Below, in pieces: positions 8,132 through 16,400 of a DNA stretch of 64,000 nt. The translations under genes were made by a program, and so were the position numbers. This stretch comes from an uncultured Oscillospiraceae bacterium (GTDB taxonomy: Bacteria; Bacillota_A; Clostridia; Oscillospirales; Oscillospiraceae): assembly GCA_900762245.1 (NCBI GenBank), contig CAAFFR010000051.1, forward strand, positions 1 through 64,000. The letters run 5' to 3'. Within the stretch, counting starts at the first letter, position 1. Each line of letters starts with the position of its first letter. The notes below the pieces were generated by a model, which had not been told where the DNA came from, searched no databases, and was given only the letters and a program-made list of their open reading frames with translations.

Positions 8132-9397
8132 TTACACCCCAAACAGGGCGGCAACGCCCTTCTCGTCCAGCTGGGCGCCAATGACGCAGAGCTTGCCGGT
8201 GATATCGGCAGACCCTTCCCGAACGTTGTATTCCTCGGGCACATAGTCGAAGTGGATCCAGGTGCCGTCGGCAGCCATCAGAATGCCCTTGGCTCTCAGC
8301 ACCATGCCGTAGAGGCCGGAATCCAGCTGCTGCAGAGCCAGTTCCACCTGCTTGCGGTCGAACTTCTTGGCAGTCTCCACTCCCCAGGAGGTGAAAACTT
8401 CATCAGCATGGTGGTGATGGTGGTCATGATCGTGGCAGCCGCAAGTGCAGTGCTCGTCATGGTCATGATGGTGATGTTCATGGTCGTGGTGACCGCAGCA
8501 GCATTCGTCCTCTTCGTGATGATGATGATGCTCATGATGATGAGCGCAGTGCTCATCCTCTACATGACCATGGTGATGCTCCTGACAGCCTTCGTCGCCA
8601 TGGTGGTGGCCACAGCAATGGCCCTCTTCGTGGTCATGATGATGGTGCTCCTGGTCATGGTGGCCGCAGCAGCATTCATCCTCTTCGTGATGGTGGTGTT
8701 CATGTTCCTCATGGTCATGGCAGCCGCATGTGCCGTGTTCATCATGTTCATGGTGATGATGCTCGTGCTCCTGCTGCAGCTTTGCCAATTCGGCCGCAAG
8801 CGTAGCCTTACCCTTCATGGCATGCAGCAGCTGTGCGCCGGTGAGCTGAGCCCAGGGGGTGGTAACGATCGTGGCAGCGGCATTGTGCTCTCTCAGCATT
8901 TCCACAGCAGTATCCAGCTTAGCCTGAGGGATGGAATCCGTACGGGACAGGATAATGGTAGAAGCGGTCTCGATCTGGTTATTGTAGAACTCTCCAAAGT
9001 TCTTCATATAGACCTTCACCTTGCCTGCGTCGGCTACGGCAACGGTATAACCCAGAGTGACCTCGTCGCCGGTGACCTTGTTCACAGCACCAATGACATC
9101 GGACAGCTTGCCCACACCGGAGGGCTCGATGAGAATCCGGTCAGGATGATACTGTTCGATGACCTGGGTCAGGGCCTTGCCGAAATCGCCCACCAGAGAG
9201 CAGCAGATGCAGCCGGAATTCATTTCCGTAATGTTGATGCCTGCATCCTGCAGGAAACCACCGTCAATGCCGATTTCGCCAAACTCATTCTCAATCAGCA
9301 CCAGACGCTGGCCCGCATAGGCCTCCTGGATCATCTTCTTAATCAGAGTCGTCTTACCGGCGCCAAGAAAACCGGAGTAAATATCAATTTTGGTCAT
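8132..9397 (-). CDS. COG0523 (CobW/ZNG1-like) GTPase metallochaperone with a His/Cys-rich insert
   Basis: 421 residues. Walker A GFLGAGKTT (residues 9-17), switch ENEFGEIGID (36-45), the metal motif CICC (63-66), Walker B-like ILIEPSG, and SRTD in place of the usual NKxD base-recognition motif. Residues 211-330 are a striking His/Asp/Glu/Cys-rich insert, followed by the CobW C-terminal domain. COG0523 proteins insert or store metals such as zinc, cobalt or nickel using GTP; the rich insert points to storage or buffering. The insert contains two near-copies of a block with DECCCGHHD, the mark of an internal duplication. A ribosome site ggaaggtg precedes the ATG. It is translated just before the second GTPase. 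Zinc is the likeliest metal but no Zur box was found. Confidence 0.85.
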   Translation of the reverse strand: MTKIDIYSGFLGAGKTTLIKKMIQEAYAGQRLVLIENEFGEIGIDGGFLQDAGINITEMNSGCICCSLVGDFGKALTQVIEQYHPDRILIEPSGVGKLSDVIGAVNKVTGDEVTLGYTVAVADAGKVKVYMKNFGEFYNNQIETASTIILSRTDSIPQAKLDTAVEMLREHNAAATIVTTPWAQLTGAQLLHAMKGKATLAAELAKLQQEHEHHHHEHDEHGTCGCHDHEEHEHHHHEEDECCCGHHDQEHHHHDHEEGHCCGHHHGDEGCQEHHHGHVEDEHCAHHHEHHHHHEEDECCCGHHDHEHHHHDHDEHCTCGCHDHDHHHHHADEVFTSWGVETAKKFDRKQVELALQQLDSGLYGMVLRAKGILMAADGTWIHFDYVPEEYNVREGSADITGKLCVIGAQLDEKGVAALFGV

Positions 9398-9585
9398 ATG
9401 GGTTTTACACCTTCCATTTTTATAATTTTGCTCGAAGCATTTGTATTTCTACTTACGAACATTTAACTCTACATATCTATACTATTACTTTGCTAAACCG
9501 GAGTTTTTTGAACATTTTTGTCCGTTTTATTTTTGCATATTTTAGTTCTCTATGCGTTATATCTCTACGCATATCTTCACACCTG

Positions 9586-9657
9586 TACACCATTTTGGTG
9601 TAAAAATTGGTGTAAAATGGTGTAATCGCTGGTGTCAAATGGTGTACGAATTGGTGT
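9586..9657. repeat. phased GGTGT repeat array next to the integrase gene
   Basis: Six direct copies of GGTGT begin at 9597, 9609, 9619, 9631, 9641 and 9653, spaced 12, 10, 12, 10 and 12 bases, so all lie on one face of the helix. The first copy is also half of a perfect palindrome (tacacc-attt t-ggtgta, 9586-9602). The array sits 70-140 bases past the 3' end of the integrase gene, where tyrosine integrases of the Tn916 and lambda type have arm-binding direct repeats near the element end. It also lies upstream of the cobW-like operon, so a regulatory role there is an alternative. Confidence 0.6.
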
Positions 9658-9726
9658 CAGAAATTCAGAGTAATCCAAGTAATTACTCATACTTGAAACC
9701 ACGCAATATACTATCACAGATGGGTG

Positions 9727-10887
9727 TTAATTGCAACTGATTTCCAGCATTTCCATGTTCTGTTCCACTTTTTCAAACACATTATCGGTATATACATTCA
9801 GCGTAGTGCCTGCATCGGAATGTCCCATCAGATACTGTACGGACTTTACATCCATGCCCGCTGCAATACACTTTGTACAAAAGGTATGCCGGAATACATG
9901 GGGTGTACAGCGGTCAATTTTGATATCACTTACCTCGTTATATCGGGCGATGAGCTTCCGCACCGCATCGGCATATTCTGCATGGGTTCTGGGTCTGCCA
10001 TTTCTGGTCACAGAAAGAAATCCTACCACCCCATCGATCATGACATCCTTTTTGATTGCATGCCGCTTCATTAGAAGCCTTCTGGCACTCATCTGCACGG
10101 CTTTTGTCATGGGGATATCCCGAACTGCCGATTTTGTTTTCGGCTGCGTAACGGAAAGCGAGCCAACCAGGCGAACGATCTGCTTGTTCACATGGATCAC
10201 ATTCTTATCAAAGTCAATATCCTTGATGGTCAATGCGGCAAACTCGCTGATTCGAATACCTGTACCGATCAGAACTGTGATCATGTCCAGATGCCGCTGG
10301 CCAAAGGTATCGCTTCTCAGGAATGCAAACAGGCTTTCCTCCTGCTCGGTAGTCAATGCCTTCACCTTTGGTGTGTCGTCATCAATCACAGATTTCAAGG
10401 AAAAGCTGCAGGGATTTCGCATGATTGCATTGTCCTCACAAGCCATTTGAAACGCCATTTTCAACAGTGTATGGACAGACGCAATCGTACCAAAGGAATA
10501 CCCCTCATCATGAAGCTGGATGCAGTATTTCTTACAATCCGTGATTGTAACCTTATTGAGTGGCATATTGTAGAGCCTGGATTTCTTCACAAGGCTCAGA
10601 TATCGGGACATCGTCGCTCTGGTGGAATCCCGCCATTTCCGCTTTAGGGAAAACATACGGTCTATCTGCTCTGACAGCTTGCAGCTACCATCAAAATAGC
10701 TGACACCTTCCTCCAGCTGCTTTTCGATTTCCTTAACCTTTTTTCGAAGCTCTTGAAGGTCTATCTCATATATGCAGCGGCGCTCCCCGTTGACATCCAC
10801 ATAGCGGTATTGATATCGGCCATCCTTTCGCTGGCTTTCTCCGGTTCGTAAAATTCGGCCCTTGCTGTCCCTTCTTTTCTCGGACAT
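9727..10887 (-). CDS. tyrosine recombinase/integrase, Tn916 Int family
   Basis: 386 residues. The N-terminus (MSEKRRDSKGRILRTGESQRKDGRYQYRY would be its first 29 residues; its core GRILRTGESQRKDGRY is diagnostic) is the Tn916 Int arm-binding domain. A core-binding SAM-like domain follows, then the catalytic domain with all expected residues: Arg in GTGIRISEF, HxxR in HVFRHTFC, His in LMGHSD and the nucleophile Tyr in NVYTD. It should be active by sequence. The ATG at 10887 has agga agt 9 bases upstream and fits the family start; an upstream in-frame start at 10932 is unlikely. The excisionase gene lies 109 bp upstream on the same strand. Confidence 0.92.
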   Translation of the reverse strand: MSEKRRDSKGRILRTGESQRKDGRYQYRYVDVNGERRCIYEIDLQELRKKVKEIEKQLEEGVSYFDGSCKLSEQIDRMFSLKRKWRDSTRATMSRYLSLVKKSRLYNMPLNKVTITDCKKYCIQLHDEGYSFGTIASVHTLLKMAFQMACEDNAIMRNPCSFSLKSVIDDDTPKVKALTTEQEESLFAFLRSDTFGQRHLDMITVLIGTGIRISEFAALTIKDIDFDKNVIHVNKQIVRLVGSLSVTQPKTKSAVRDIPMTKAVQMSARRLLMKRHAIKKDVMIDGVVGFLSVTRNGRPRTHAEYADAVRKLIARYNEVSDIKIDRCTPHVFRHTFCTKCIAAGMDVKSVQYLMGHSDAGTTLNVYTDNVFEKVEQNMEMLEISCN

Positions 10888-10916
10888 GAAAACCACTTCC
10901 TTTCGTAAGACAGGAA

Positions 10917-10956
10917 GAGCCTTGACATACACAGTAATTATAGCACGTCAAGGCTC
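10917..10956. promoter_or_regulatory. inverted repeat with extended -10 between xis and int
   Basis: gagccttgac and gtcaaggctc form a perfect 10-bp inverted repeat around a 20-base loop. On the minus strand the loop contains TGCTATAAT, an extended -10 that could drive int. The repeat could thus be a promoter under operator or hairpin control. Confidence 0.4.
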
Positions 10957-10996
10957 AAAAATCCATAAAAATCTGTAAAACTCTACACGAAAGCAA

Positions 10997-11230
10997 TCAA
11001 ACCGAATAAGCCTGCTCCAAGAATCTGACCAGTGCTTCTCTCTTAAACATCCGCTTGTTGCCATTGAATACTACAAACTCGCAGTCTTTTTTATTGGATA
11101 ACTCTCTGAGCTTGTTGATCCCAATGCCGGTGTAGAGTGATGCTTCCTTAAGGGTGAGCAATACCTTGCATTCCAGAGGCACTGTGACTTTGCAGCCAGA
11201 GTCCTCGCTCCATTTCTTTTGTTCCTTCAT
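10997..11230 (-). CDS. excisionase, Tn916 Xis family
   Basis: 77 residues from the ATG at 11230, which has aaaggag 8 bases upstream. The protein has the winged-helix layout of Tn916 Xis: VLLTLKEASLYTGIGINKLREL forms the helix-turn-helix, and FVVFNGNKRMFKREALVRFLE is the wing and final helix. Xis binds near the element ends and steers Int toward excision. It lies directly upstream of int in the canonical order. The frame opens at 11263, but the extra residues have no ribosome site. Length and motif agree well with the family. Confidence 0.88.
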   Translation of the reverse strand: MKEQKKWSEDSGCKVTVPLECKVLLTLKEASLYTGIGINKLRELSNKKDCEFVVFNGNKRMFKREALVRFLEQAYSV

Positions 11231-11660
11231 TATTTCAACTCCTTTATGTTGTTTTGGTTTCAATACATCCGATTTGCTTGAAACATCACTCTTTATAATT
11301 TATGATATCGGAATTCATTTTAGTTTAAGGCCCACAGACGGCGGCGATGCCGCTCCATAGGATCTCTCCTCCCCTCATTCCCATGACAGGGCGACCCACA
11401 GTGTGACCCATGGTCATCGCAAGTATCATTATTTCTGCATTCTGTTCGCTCCCATACTCATTTTGAAAAGTAGGATCATGGCATAACTCATTCCTGCAGA
11501 GTTGTATCTGTCTGCCTGATTCGGTTGTCAAGGTACACAGCTCGCTCAAAAGCCTTACATATATTAATTACGTTTCAAAAGGCACCAAATGAACGATAAT
11601 CGACAGATCCCGCAGGAACTTCCCAAATAAGACTATTCTCTCTCATATCCCGACATAAGC

Positions 11661-12131
11661 GAAAACGCAGCAAGCTCTCCATAAGAACCTGCTGCGTGAT
11701 TGCATCTATTTACCTATTTAGAGTAGGCTTAACGGGATTTTGCGAGTTGATAACGCTGGTTTCCGATAGGATCTAAAAGGTTGCAACAAGTATCTTGCAA
11801 CTTAATGGTATCACAGATTTCTCCATTTGTCATTGGCATTCGACTGACAATTTGATGCCATCATTTTGCCATTTTAGTGCCGCGATTTTGCCACTTCCGC
11901 TTTCGGAAAACAAGGACCGGAAGGTTGACTGCCGATCCAGCGAAGCACGTCTGCTCCGACAAACCCTTTGGCAATCGCCCTTCCGGCAATCGATTCGAAG
12001 GCCTTCACCGATTGGGGATCGCTACTATCACTACTTCGCCGATCCGTACCGTTCCGTTGTCTCTGTGACAGCGTCAAACTGTGGGCGCACTTCCACCGAG
12101 ACGGTAGCCTGGGTGCTTGACCTTGCCTATA
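11661..12131 (-). ncRNA. candidate untranslated RNA (~470 nt) from a consensus promoter
   Basis: A perfect sigma-A promoter (TTGACA, 17 bases, TATAAT) reads into this stretch and a terminator-like hairpin closes it. The frame that spans most of it (67 codons at 11874-12077) has no ribosome site. Local GC is high and short complementary segments are frequent, as in structured RNA. I do not recognise the family. It may instead be the leader or debris of a lost mobile-element gene. Confidence 0.35.
11665..11697 (-). terminator. hairpin ending the candidate RNA
   Basis: acgcagca and tgctgcgt pair across a 17-base loop. Read on the minus strand the stem is followed by TTTTC. Confidence 0.5.
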
Positions 12132-12136
12132 AATAT

Positions 12137-12165
12137 ATTATAGCACAAGTGTTCGCTTATGTCAA
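12137..12165 (-). promoter_or_regulatory. perfect consensus sigma-A promoter, minus strand
   Basis: On the minus strand TTGACA (12165-12160), exactly 17 bases, then TATAAT (12142-12137). Both hexamers match the consensus at all positions, which is rare, and no annotated gene lies within 900 bases downstream. Confidence 0.75.
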
Positions 12166-12328
12166 TCGACGCACATTTTCAAAATGAGTCTGGGAAACTA
12201 ATTTCAAAATTTTTATTCGGTCAACGCCTGCAGCGAACAGGTCCATAGAAATTTCATCTCCCCGCCTTCACTCTGGCCGGGCCGCGTGTTACGGAAGTAC
12301 CATGATACCAAAACTGGGTCGTCGCGTT

Positions 12329-12391
12329 ATGCAGGAGCCACCTGCATATCAGTGCTCGTGGGCTTGCCGGTCAAGCAAGCGGATAGCCGCT
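12329..12391. repeat. cluster of three adjacent short hairpins
   Basis: atgcagg/cctgcat (12329-12347), gcttgc/gcaagc (12362-12380) and agcgg/ccgct (12378-12391) lie within 63 bases of non-coding DNA. Such clusters occur at transfer origins and recombination sites, but no relaxase gene is present to support this. Confidence 0.35.
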
Positions 12392-12485
12392 CGTCAGTCC
12401 TGGGATGTATTGACCGAATCCGTATGAAATTTTCAAGGAGCACAGCATTACTGCCTTCACCTGTATATAGGCTTTTTGAAGGGTG

Positions 12486-12585
12486 ATTTGTGACACTTGG
12501 AAAAATAATCTGTGATATTTTCTCACAAATTTCTCTATCGCCCTTCTACTACTAAAGAGGCCTGGAAAAACCTAATTTGTGACAC
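12486..12585 (+). repeat. pair of 11-bp direct repeats
   Basis: atttgtgacac occurs at 12486-12496 and again at 12575-12585, each followed a few bases later by a run of five or more A. Between them lies the near-palindrome ctgtgatattttctcacaaat. Function unknown; an attachment or regulator site is possible. Confidence 0.3.
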
Positions 12586-12710
12586 CTTCAAAAAATATTT
12601 TTCATTTCTTAGAGTGCCATCACATTTTTCCTCCATCATCACTATTTCACCGTTCTCCTTTCCGCTTTGCAACACATTTTGAAAATATATTTACATTTTT
12701 GAAATATAAT

Positions 12711-12752
12711 AAAACCCTCCCACGTTCATTCCAAAGGACGCAGGAGGGTTTT
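12711..12752. terminator. terminator-like hairpin
   Basis: aaaaccctcc and ggagggtttt form a perfect 10-bp stem with a 22-base loop. The A and T runs are part of the stem, so it could act in both directions. No gene ends directly at it, which supports the view that genes were lost here. Confidence 0.5.
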
Positions 12753-12892
12753 GATGTATAGAGAGTCAGGAGGAAAAATTACAGGTTCCTCTTTCTCAAT
12801 CGAAACAATAGATGAGCTGCATTACTGTGACATTTCGGCAGTGGTATCATAACCGTATCCGATGTTTTACCGAAACTGTCTATAAAAAATCA

Positions 12893-12926
12893 CAGAGGGC
12901 AACCTTTTAGACTGGGTTGCCCTCTG
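12893..12926 (-). terminator. intrinsic terminator after the GH78-GH1 gene
   Basis: A 12-bp stem cagagggcaacc / ggttgccctctg. Read on the minus strand it is followed by TGATTTTTT. It lies 17 bases past the stop of the fusion gene. Confidence 0.8.
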
Positions 12927-12942
12927 CTCGTATTTTCCGGAA

Positions 12943-15900
12943 TCACTTCTGCCACAGTTTCCCCAAATAATGCAAGCTCTCCTTAGGGAATCTTGTCTGT
13001 GTCTTTCTATCTACCGCAATCAAACCAAAGGTCATAGAGAAGCCCTTCTGCCATTCAAAATTGTCCAGTAAGCTCCAATAACAATAACCCTTTACCGGGA
13101 CTCCATCAGCGATGCACTTGGCAACACCGTCGGTGGCCCGGCGGATAAATTCCACACGGCGGGCATCATCGGTCATGGCGGTGCCGTTTTCTGTGACGAT
13201 CAGGTCGCCTCTGAATTCCTTATGTACCGCCCGAAGTACATTGGCGATGGCTTCCGGATAGAATTCATAGTTCATCTGGGTCAGCTCTGCATCCGCAGGA
13301 GGATCGATATGACCGAAACGGCCAAACCGTTCCCGGGAATAGTTTTGAATGCCAAGGAAATCGTCGTCCTTGATATAGGGAAGATAATGACCGAATTCCA
13401 GGTGCCACTGCTTTGCAGCGTGCTTTTCACCGCCCTTTTCCGGCTGCAGATCGTGAAGGCTCAGGGACAGGCCCACCTTCAGATGGGGGCAGATGGCTTT
13501 CATGGAATCTCTTGCGGTGCAGTGGGCACTCATGATCAGCAGATCACCCTCCACGCTGCGCTGGGATACGAAGGTGTGGAGCTTTTCACAGCCAAACACT
13601 TCCACATTTTCTGCTGTGGCAATGCGCTGATTGGCGAGCATCTGCTTTAAGTTGATGCCAACCTGCGCCTGGCCATCAGTCTCCTTTTTCTTCTTGGGCA
13701 GAAGAAGCTGCTTCATATAACGCTTGGCGATGGCCGCCAGCTGCAGGCCCATGTTGGCTTCATTGATGGTGACCACATAGTTCAGCTCGCTGCCAAGGTT
13801 TTCCGCAATATAAACACAGTACCGCTTGAAGTATTCCACCGTTGCTTCACTCTCCCAGCCGCCCTTGGAGATCAGCCACTTGGGGGAGGTAAAATGGTGC
13901 AGCGTCACGATGGGCTCCACGCCGTTTTCTTTGCAGCAGCGGATGACGGAGCGGTAGTGCTCCAGCTCGCTTGCATCAAACTTCCCTTCCTCCGGCTCGA
14001 TCCGGGCCCATTCAATGGAGAATCGGTAGGCATTCAGTCCGGCATTTGCCAGAAGCTTAATATCTTCTTCATAGCGGTTGTAGTGATCTACGGCGTCGCC
14101 GCTGGGTTCGACGAAGCTGGTGGACTTCATTTGCTCCATGGTCCAGTAATCGCTGTGGATGTTGTTGCCCTCCACCTGATGGGCGGCAGTTGCCGCGCCG
14201 AGAAGGAAATCTTTCGGAAATTTCATAGTTTTCACCTTCTTATAGATTCGGTAGCTGCCGGGTTTGACGGTCTGTACCTTTGCACCTGGGAAATGGATCT
14301 CCGCTTCCACAGGAGTGGTTACGTGCAGATCCTCTCCGTCCCACTTGACCTTGATGTCCTTATAGCTGCCGGAGAACGGGCCGATTCGCTCATCAAAATG
14401 GGGCGCGATCTTCACTTTTGCAAATCCTGGCTCCAGTGGTTGGATGCCCAGAATGTACTGATAATAGAATTTGCCCACCGAGCCGAAGGAATAGTGGTTG
14501 AAGGACACCATATTGTCGTTGGACATCTTGGTTTCATTCACCGTGCCGTCGGGCCGCAGGGCATCCCACCGCTCCCATGTGGTAGTGGCACCGGCCTTGA
14601 CTTGATACAGCCAGCCGGGGCATTTCTCACTGAGCAGCAGATCGAATACCAGCTTTTCTTCGCCGTTCTCTGTCAGCAGGGGCAGGATATGCTCCGTAGC
14701 AAAGAAGCCGGTCTGCATCCCGTTCTTTTTAATGTCCGACACCAGATGGGAGAATACCTTGTTCCACAGTTCCCCTTTGGGGATGACCATCTGCAGCGCC
14801 ATAACATAAGCGCCCTGATAATCGTCCTTCATTTTGCCGTTGCTTCGGACAAAGGCTTTGATATAAGCATCCCGGGATTTTTCCAGCTGGGCGGCGTATT
14901 TCTCAGCTTCCTCGGTTTTTTCCAAGAGTTTTGCCGCCCAAGCCATGATCCGCAGGTCATTGACGATAAATGCATTGGAAACAGGGCCGTTGTGCATGGC
15001 CATATAGCCTACATCCCGGCCCATGGCAAGCCAGTCCCCTAGACTGGGCTGGATCCACAAATCCTTTTTGCCCAGAATGCCCTGTCCCATGTGGCGAATT
15101 TCGCAGTCCACGAAGGTCTTCATGGCATCGTAGTTTTCCCGGATAAACCTGTCAGTTCCGAAGTGGTGGTACAGCAATTCCGGCACGATGCAGATGCAGT
15201 TGCCCCAGCCAAGCATACTCATAAAGCCGATGCCCTGCTCTCCGGGCGAGGCCGGAATCGTAGGCGCAACATAGCCCTCCTTGTTGGCAGACTGAGAATG
15301 GCGGATGTCCTTGAAAAACTTGTCCCAGAAGATTTGTGTATCGTAATTGTACGCCCCGGTGTGAGCAAAGACCTGACCGTCGCCGGTGTAGCCCATCCGC
15401 TCATCCCGCTGAGGGCAGTCGGTGGGCACTTCCACATAGTTGGACTTCTGACCCCAGATTTGATTCTCGTAAAGCCGCTGAACCAAGGGATTTTCACATT
15501 GGAAATAGCCTGTCCGCTCCATATCGGAATAGATGGCATAGGCTTTCAGCAGCCCCTCCTCATATGGAACACCCGTCAGTTCTACATAACGGAAGCCCAT
15601 GTAGGTGAACCGGGGGCGGTAGCTTTCTGTTGAATTTCCCTTGTGATACACCGTTTCTGCCTTAGCTTTGCGAAGATTGGCAGTATACAATGTGCCATCA
15701 CTATTCAAAATTTCGCCGTGGCGCAGATTCAGGCTTTCACCTTTCATCCTTGCCGGGTCAATGCAGACGATGCCTGCGAAGTTTTGTCCGAAATCGATGA
15801 TAGTGGTATCGCCATTGACCGTTATGGACTTGACGGGCATTTCTTCCCGGATACGCACCGCGCAGGTGGTTTCCGAAATATGCTCCGGCAGGGATGTAGC

Positions 15901-16389
15901 AGATTTGACAGGCTTGCCGATTACGGTGAGTTCTTTTGAGTGATAAATCTCACCATCGTAAAAGCCTGCATATTCGTAAGGACTCTCCAGTTCTACAACG
16001 GAATCATCGGCAGAGGTATAGACCCTCTCTCCTGCTTCCAGAGCCCAGCTGACCGCCGCCTTTTCGCCATAGATCTGCACCTTGTTGTCAAAGGTGAACC
16101 GGCCGCAGTACCAGCCCTGTGCCAGATATACGCGGAGGGTGTGCTTACCCGGCTCCAGATAGGACAGGTCATAGGTCTGGTAATACAAACCCGTCGGATA
16201 GTAAGTAAAGCCCGGTGCAAACAGCTGGGTGCCCAGCTTGATGCCATCCACCTCCGCTTCGTAGACACCCAAAGCGGTGACAGTCAGCTTTCCTTCCTCT
16301 GTGATCTCAAAGGGCTGTTCAAAGACATACACCGCACCCTCGGCATAAGGTTGAGTTGATGTTATGAGAGAATTACGAAGAAGCTCCAT
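12943..16389 (-). CDS. bifunctional GH78 alpha-L-rhamnosidase / GH1 beta-glucosidase fusion
   Basis: 1148 residues without a stop between two complete enzymes. Residues 1-721 are a GH78 rhamnosidase with N-terminal beta domains and the catalytic motif DERMGYTGDGQ. Residues 722-1148 are a GH1 enzyme with the start MKFPKDFLLGAATAAHQVEG, acid/base Glu877 in TINEANMG (the usual NEP is NEA) and nucleophile Glu1067 in VTENG. Together they could remove rhamnose and then glucose from rhamnosyl-glucosides such as rutin-like conjugates. No signal peptide, so it acts inside the cell. Just before the GH1 Met (14226) lies aaggtgaaaact, a fair ribosome site, so GH1 may also be made alone; the fusion could be recent. 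First gene of a probable unit with the next two upstream genes. Confidence 0.88.
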   Translation of the reverse strand: MELLRNSLITSTQPYAEGAVYVFEQPFEITEEGKLTVTALGVYEAEVDGIKLGTQLFAPGFTYYPTGLYYQTYDLSYLEPGKHTLRVYLAQGWYCGRFTFDNKVQIYGEKAAVSWALEAGERVYTSADDSVVELESPYEYAGFYDGEIYHSKELTVIGKPVKSATSLPEHISETTCAVRIREEMPVKSITVNGDTTIIDFGQNFAGIVCIDPARMKGESLNLRHGEILNSDGTLYTANLRKAKAETVYHKGNSTESYRPRFTYMGFRYVELTGVPYEEGLLKAYAIYSDMERTGYFQCENPLVQRLYENQIWGQKSNYVEVPTDCPQRDERMGYTGDGQVFAHTGAYNYDTQIFWDKFFKDIRHSQSANKEGYVAPTIPASPGEQGIGFMSMLGWGNCICIVPELLYHHFGTDRFIRENYDAMKTFVDCEIRHMGQGILGKKDLWIQPSLGDWLAMGRDVGYMAMHNGPVSNAFIVNDLRIMAWAAKLLEKTEEAEKYAAQLEKSRDAYIKAFVRSNGKMKDDYQGAYVMALQMVIPKGELWNKVFSHLVSDIKKNGMQTGFFATEHILPLLTENGEEKLVFDLLLSEKCPGWLYQVKAGATTTWERWDALRPDGTVNETKMSNDNMVSFNHYSFGSVGKFYYQYILGIQPLEPGFAKVKIAPHFDERIGPFSGSYKDIKVKWDGEDLHVTTPVEAEIHFPGAKVQTVKPGSYRIYKKVKTMKFPKDFLLGAATAAHQVEGNNIHSDYWTMEQMKSTSFVEPSGDAVDHYNRYEEDIKLLANAGLNAYRFSIEWARIEPEEGKFDASELEHYRSVIRCCKENGVEPIVTLHHFTSPKWLISKGGWESEATVEYFKRYCVYIAENLGSELNYVVTINEANMGLQLAAIAKRYMKQLLLPKKKKETDGQAQVGINLKQMLANQRIATAENVEVFGCEKLHTFVSQRSVEGDLLIMSAHCTARDSMKAICPHLKVGLSLSLHDLQPEKGGEKHAAKQWHLEFGHYLPYIKDDDFLGIQNYSRERFGRFGHIDPPADAELTQMNYEFYPEAIANVLRAVHKEFRGDLIVTENGTAMTDDARRVEFIRRATDGVAKCIADGVPVKGYCYWSLLDNFEWQKGFSMTFGLIAVDRKTQTRFPKESLHYLGKLWQK

Positions 16390-16400
16390 AGGAAACCTCC

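Larger units (their letters stand above)
9586..11230 (-). mobile_element. integration module of a Tn916-type element (remnant or end)
   Basis: The order excisionase - integrase - repeat array is that of the integrase end of Tn916-family integrative elements. No conjugation, replication or resistance gene is visible between 11.2 and 64 kb, so either the rest was lost or the element extends over the metabolic island. The true ends (att sites) could not be set from the sequence alone. Confidence 0.5.
11231..12942. other. 1.7-kb stretch without convincing protein genes
   Basis: Short open frames exist on both strands, but none has both a ribosome site and a recognisable product. The frame on the minus strand at 11325-11549 starts with TTG and lacks a Shine-Dalgarno. 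What is visible instead is a consensus minus-strand promoter (12137-12165), a possible 470-base untranslated RNA ending at a hairpin (11665-11697), an inverted repeat around 11780-11801 (gttgcaa/ttgcaac), a cluster of three hairpins (12329-12391), and two direct repeats (12486 and 12575). The stretch is probably part of the mobile element or its scar. Confidence 0.5.

Noticed and set aside
7277..9466. 729-codon open frame on the plus strand, rich in Met, Val and Ala
   Set aside because: It is the antisense of the two GTPase genes. The Met/Val-rich part is the reverse of the His codons of the metal-binding insert, and there is no ribosome site or known domain.
11325..11549. 74-codon frame on the minus strand
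   Set aside because: TTG start without Shine-Dalgarno and no recognisable motif. It may be a decayed gene piece but I cannot support it.
11874..12077. 67-codon frame inside the candidate RNA
   Set aside because: No ribosome site; alternative frames look equally likely. Kept only as part of the non-coding call.
12060..12110. GTGCGCC sequence resembling a group II intron 5' end
   Set aside because: No reverse transcriptase and no domain V-like hairpin was found downstream, so an intron is not supported.
12508..12530. CRP-like site tgtga...tcaca
   Set aside because: Spacer is 7 rather than 6 and no CRP-regulated gene lies beside it.
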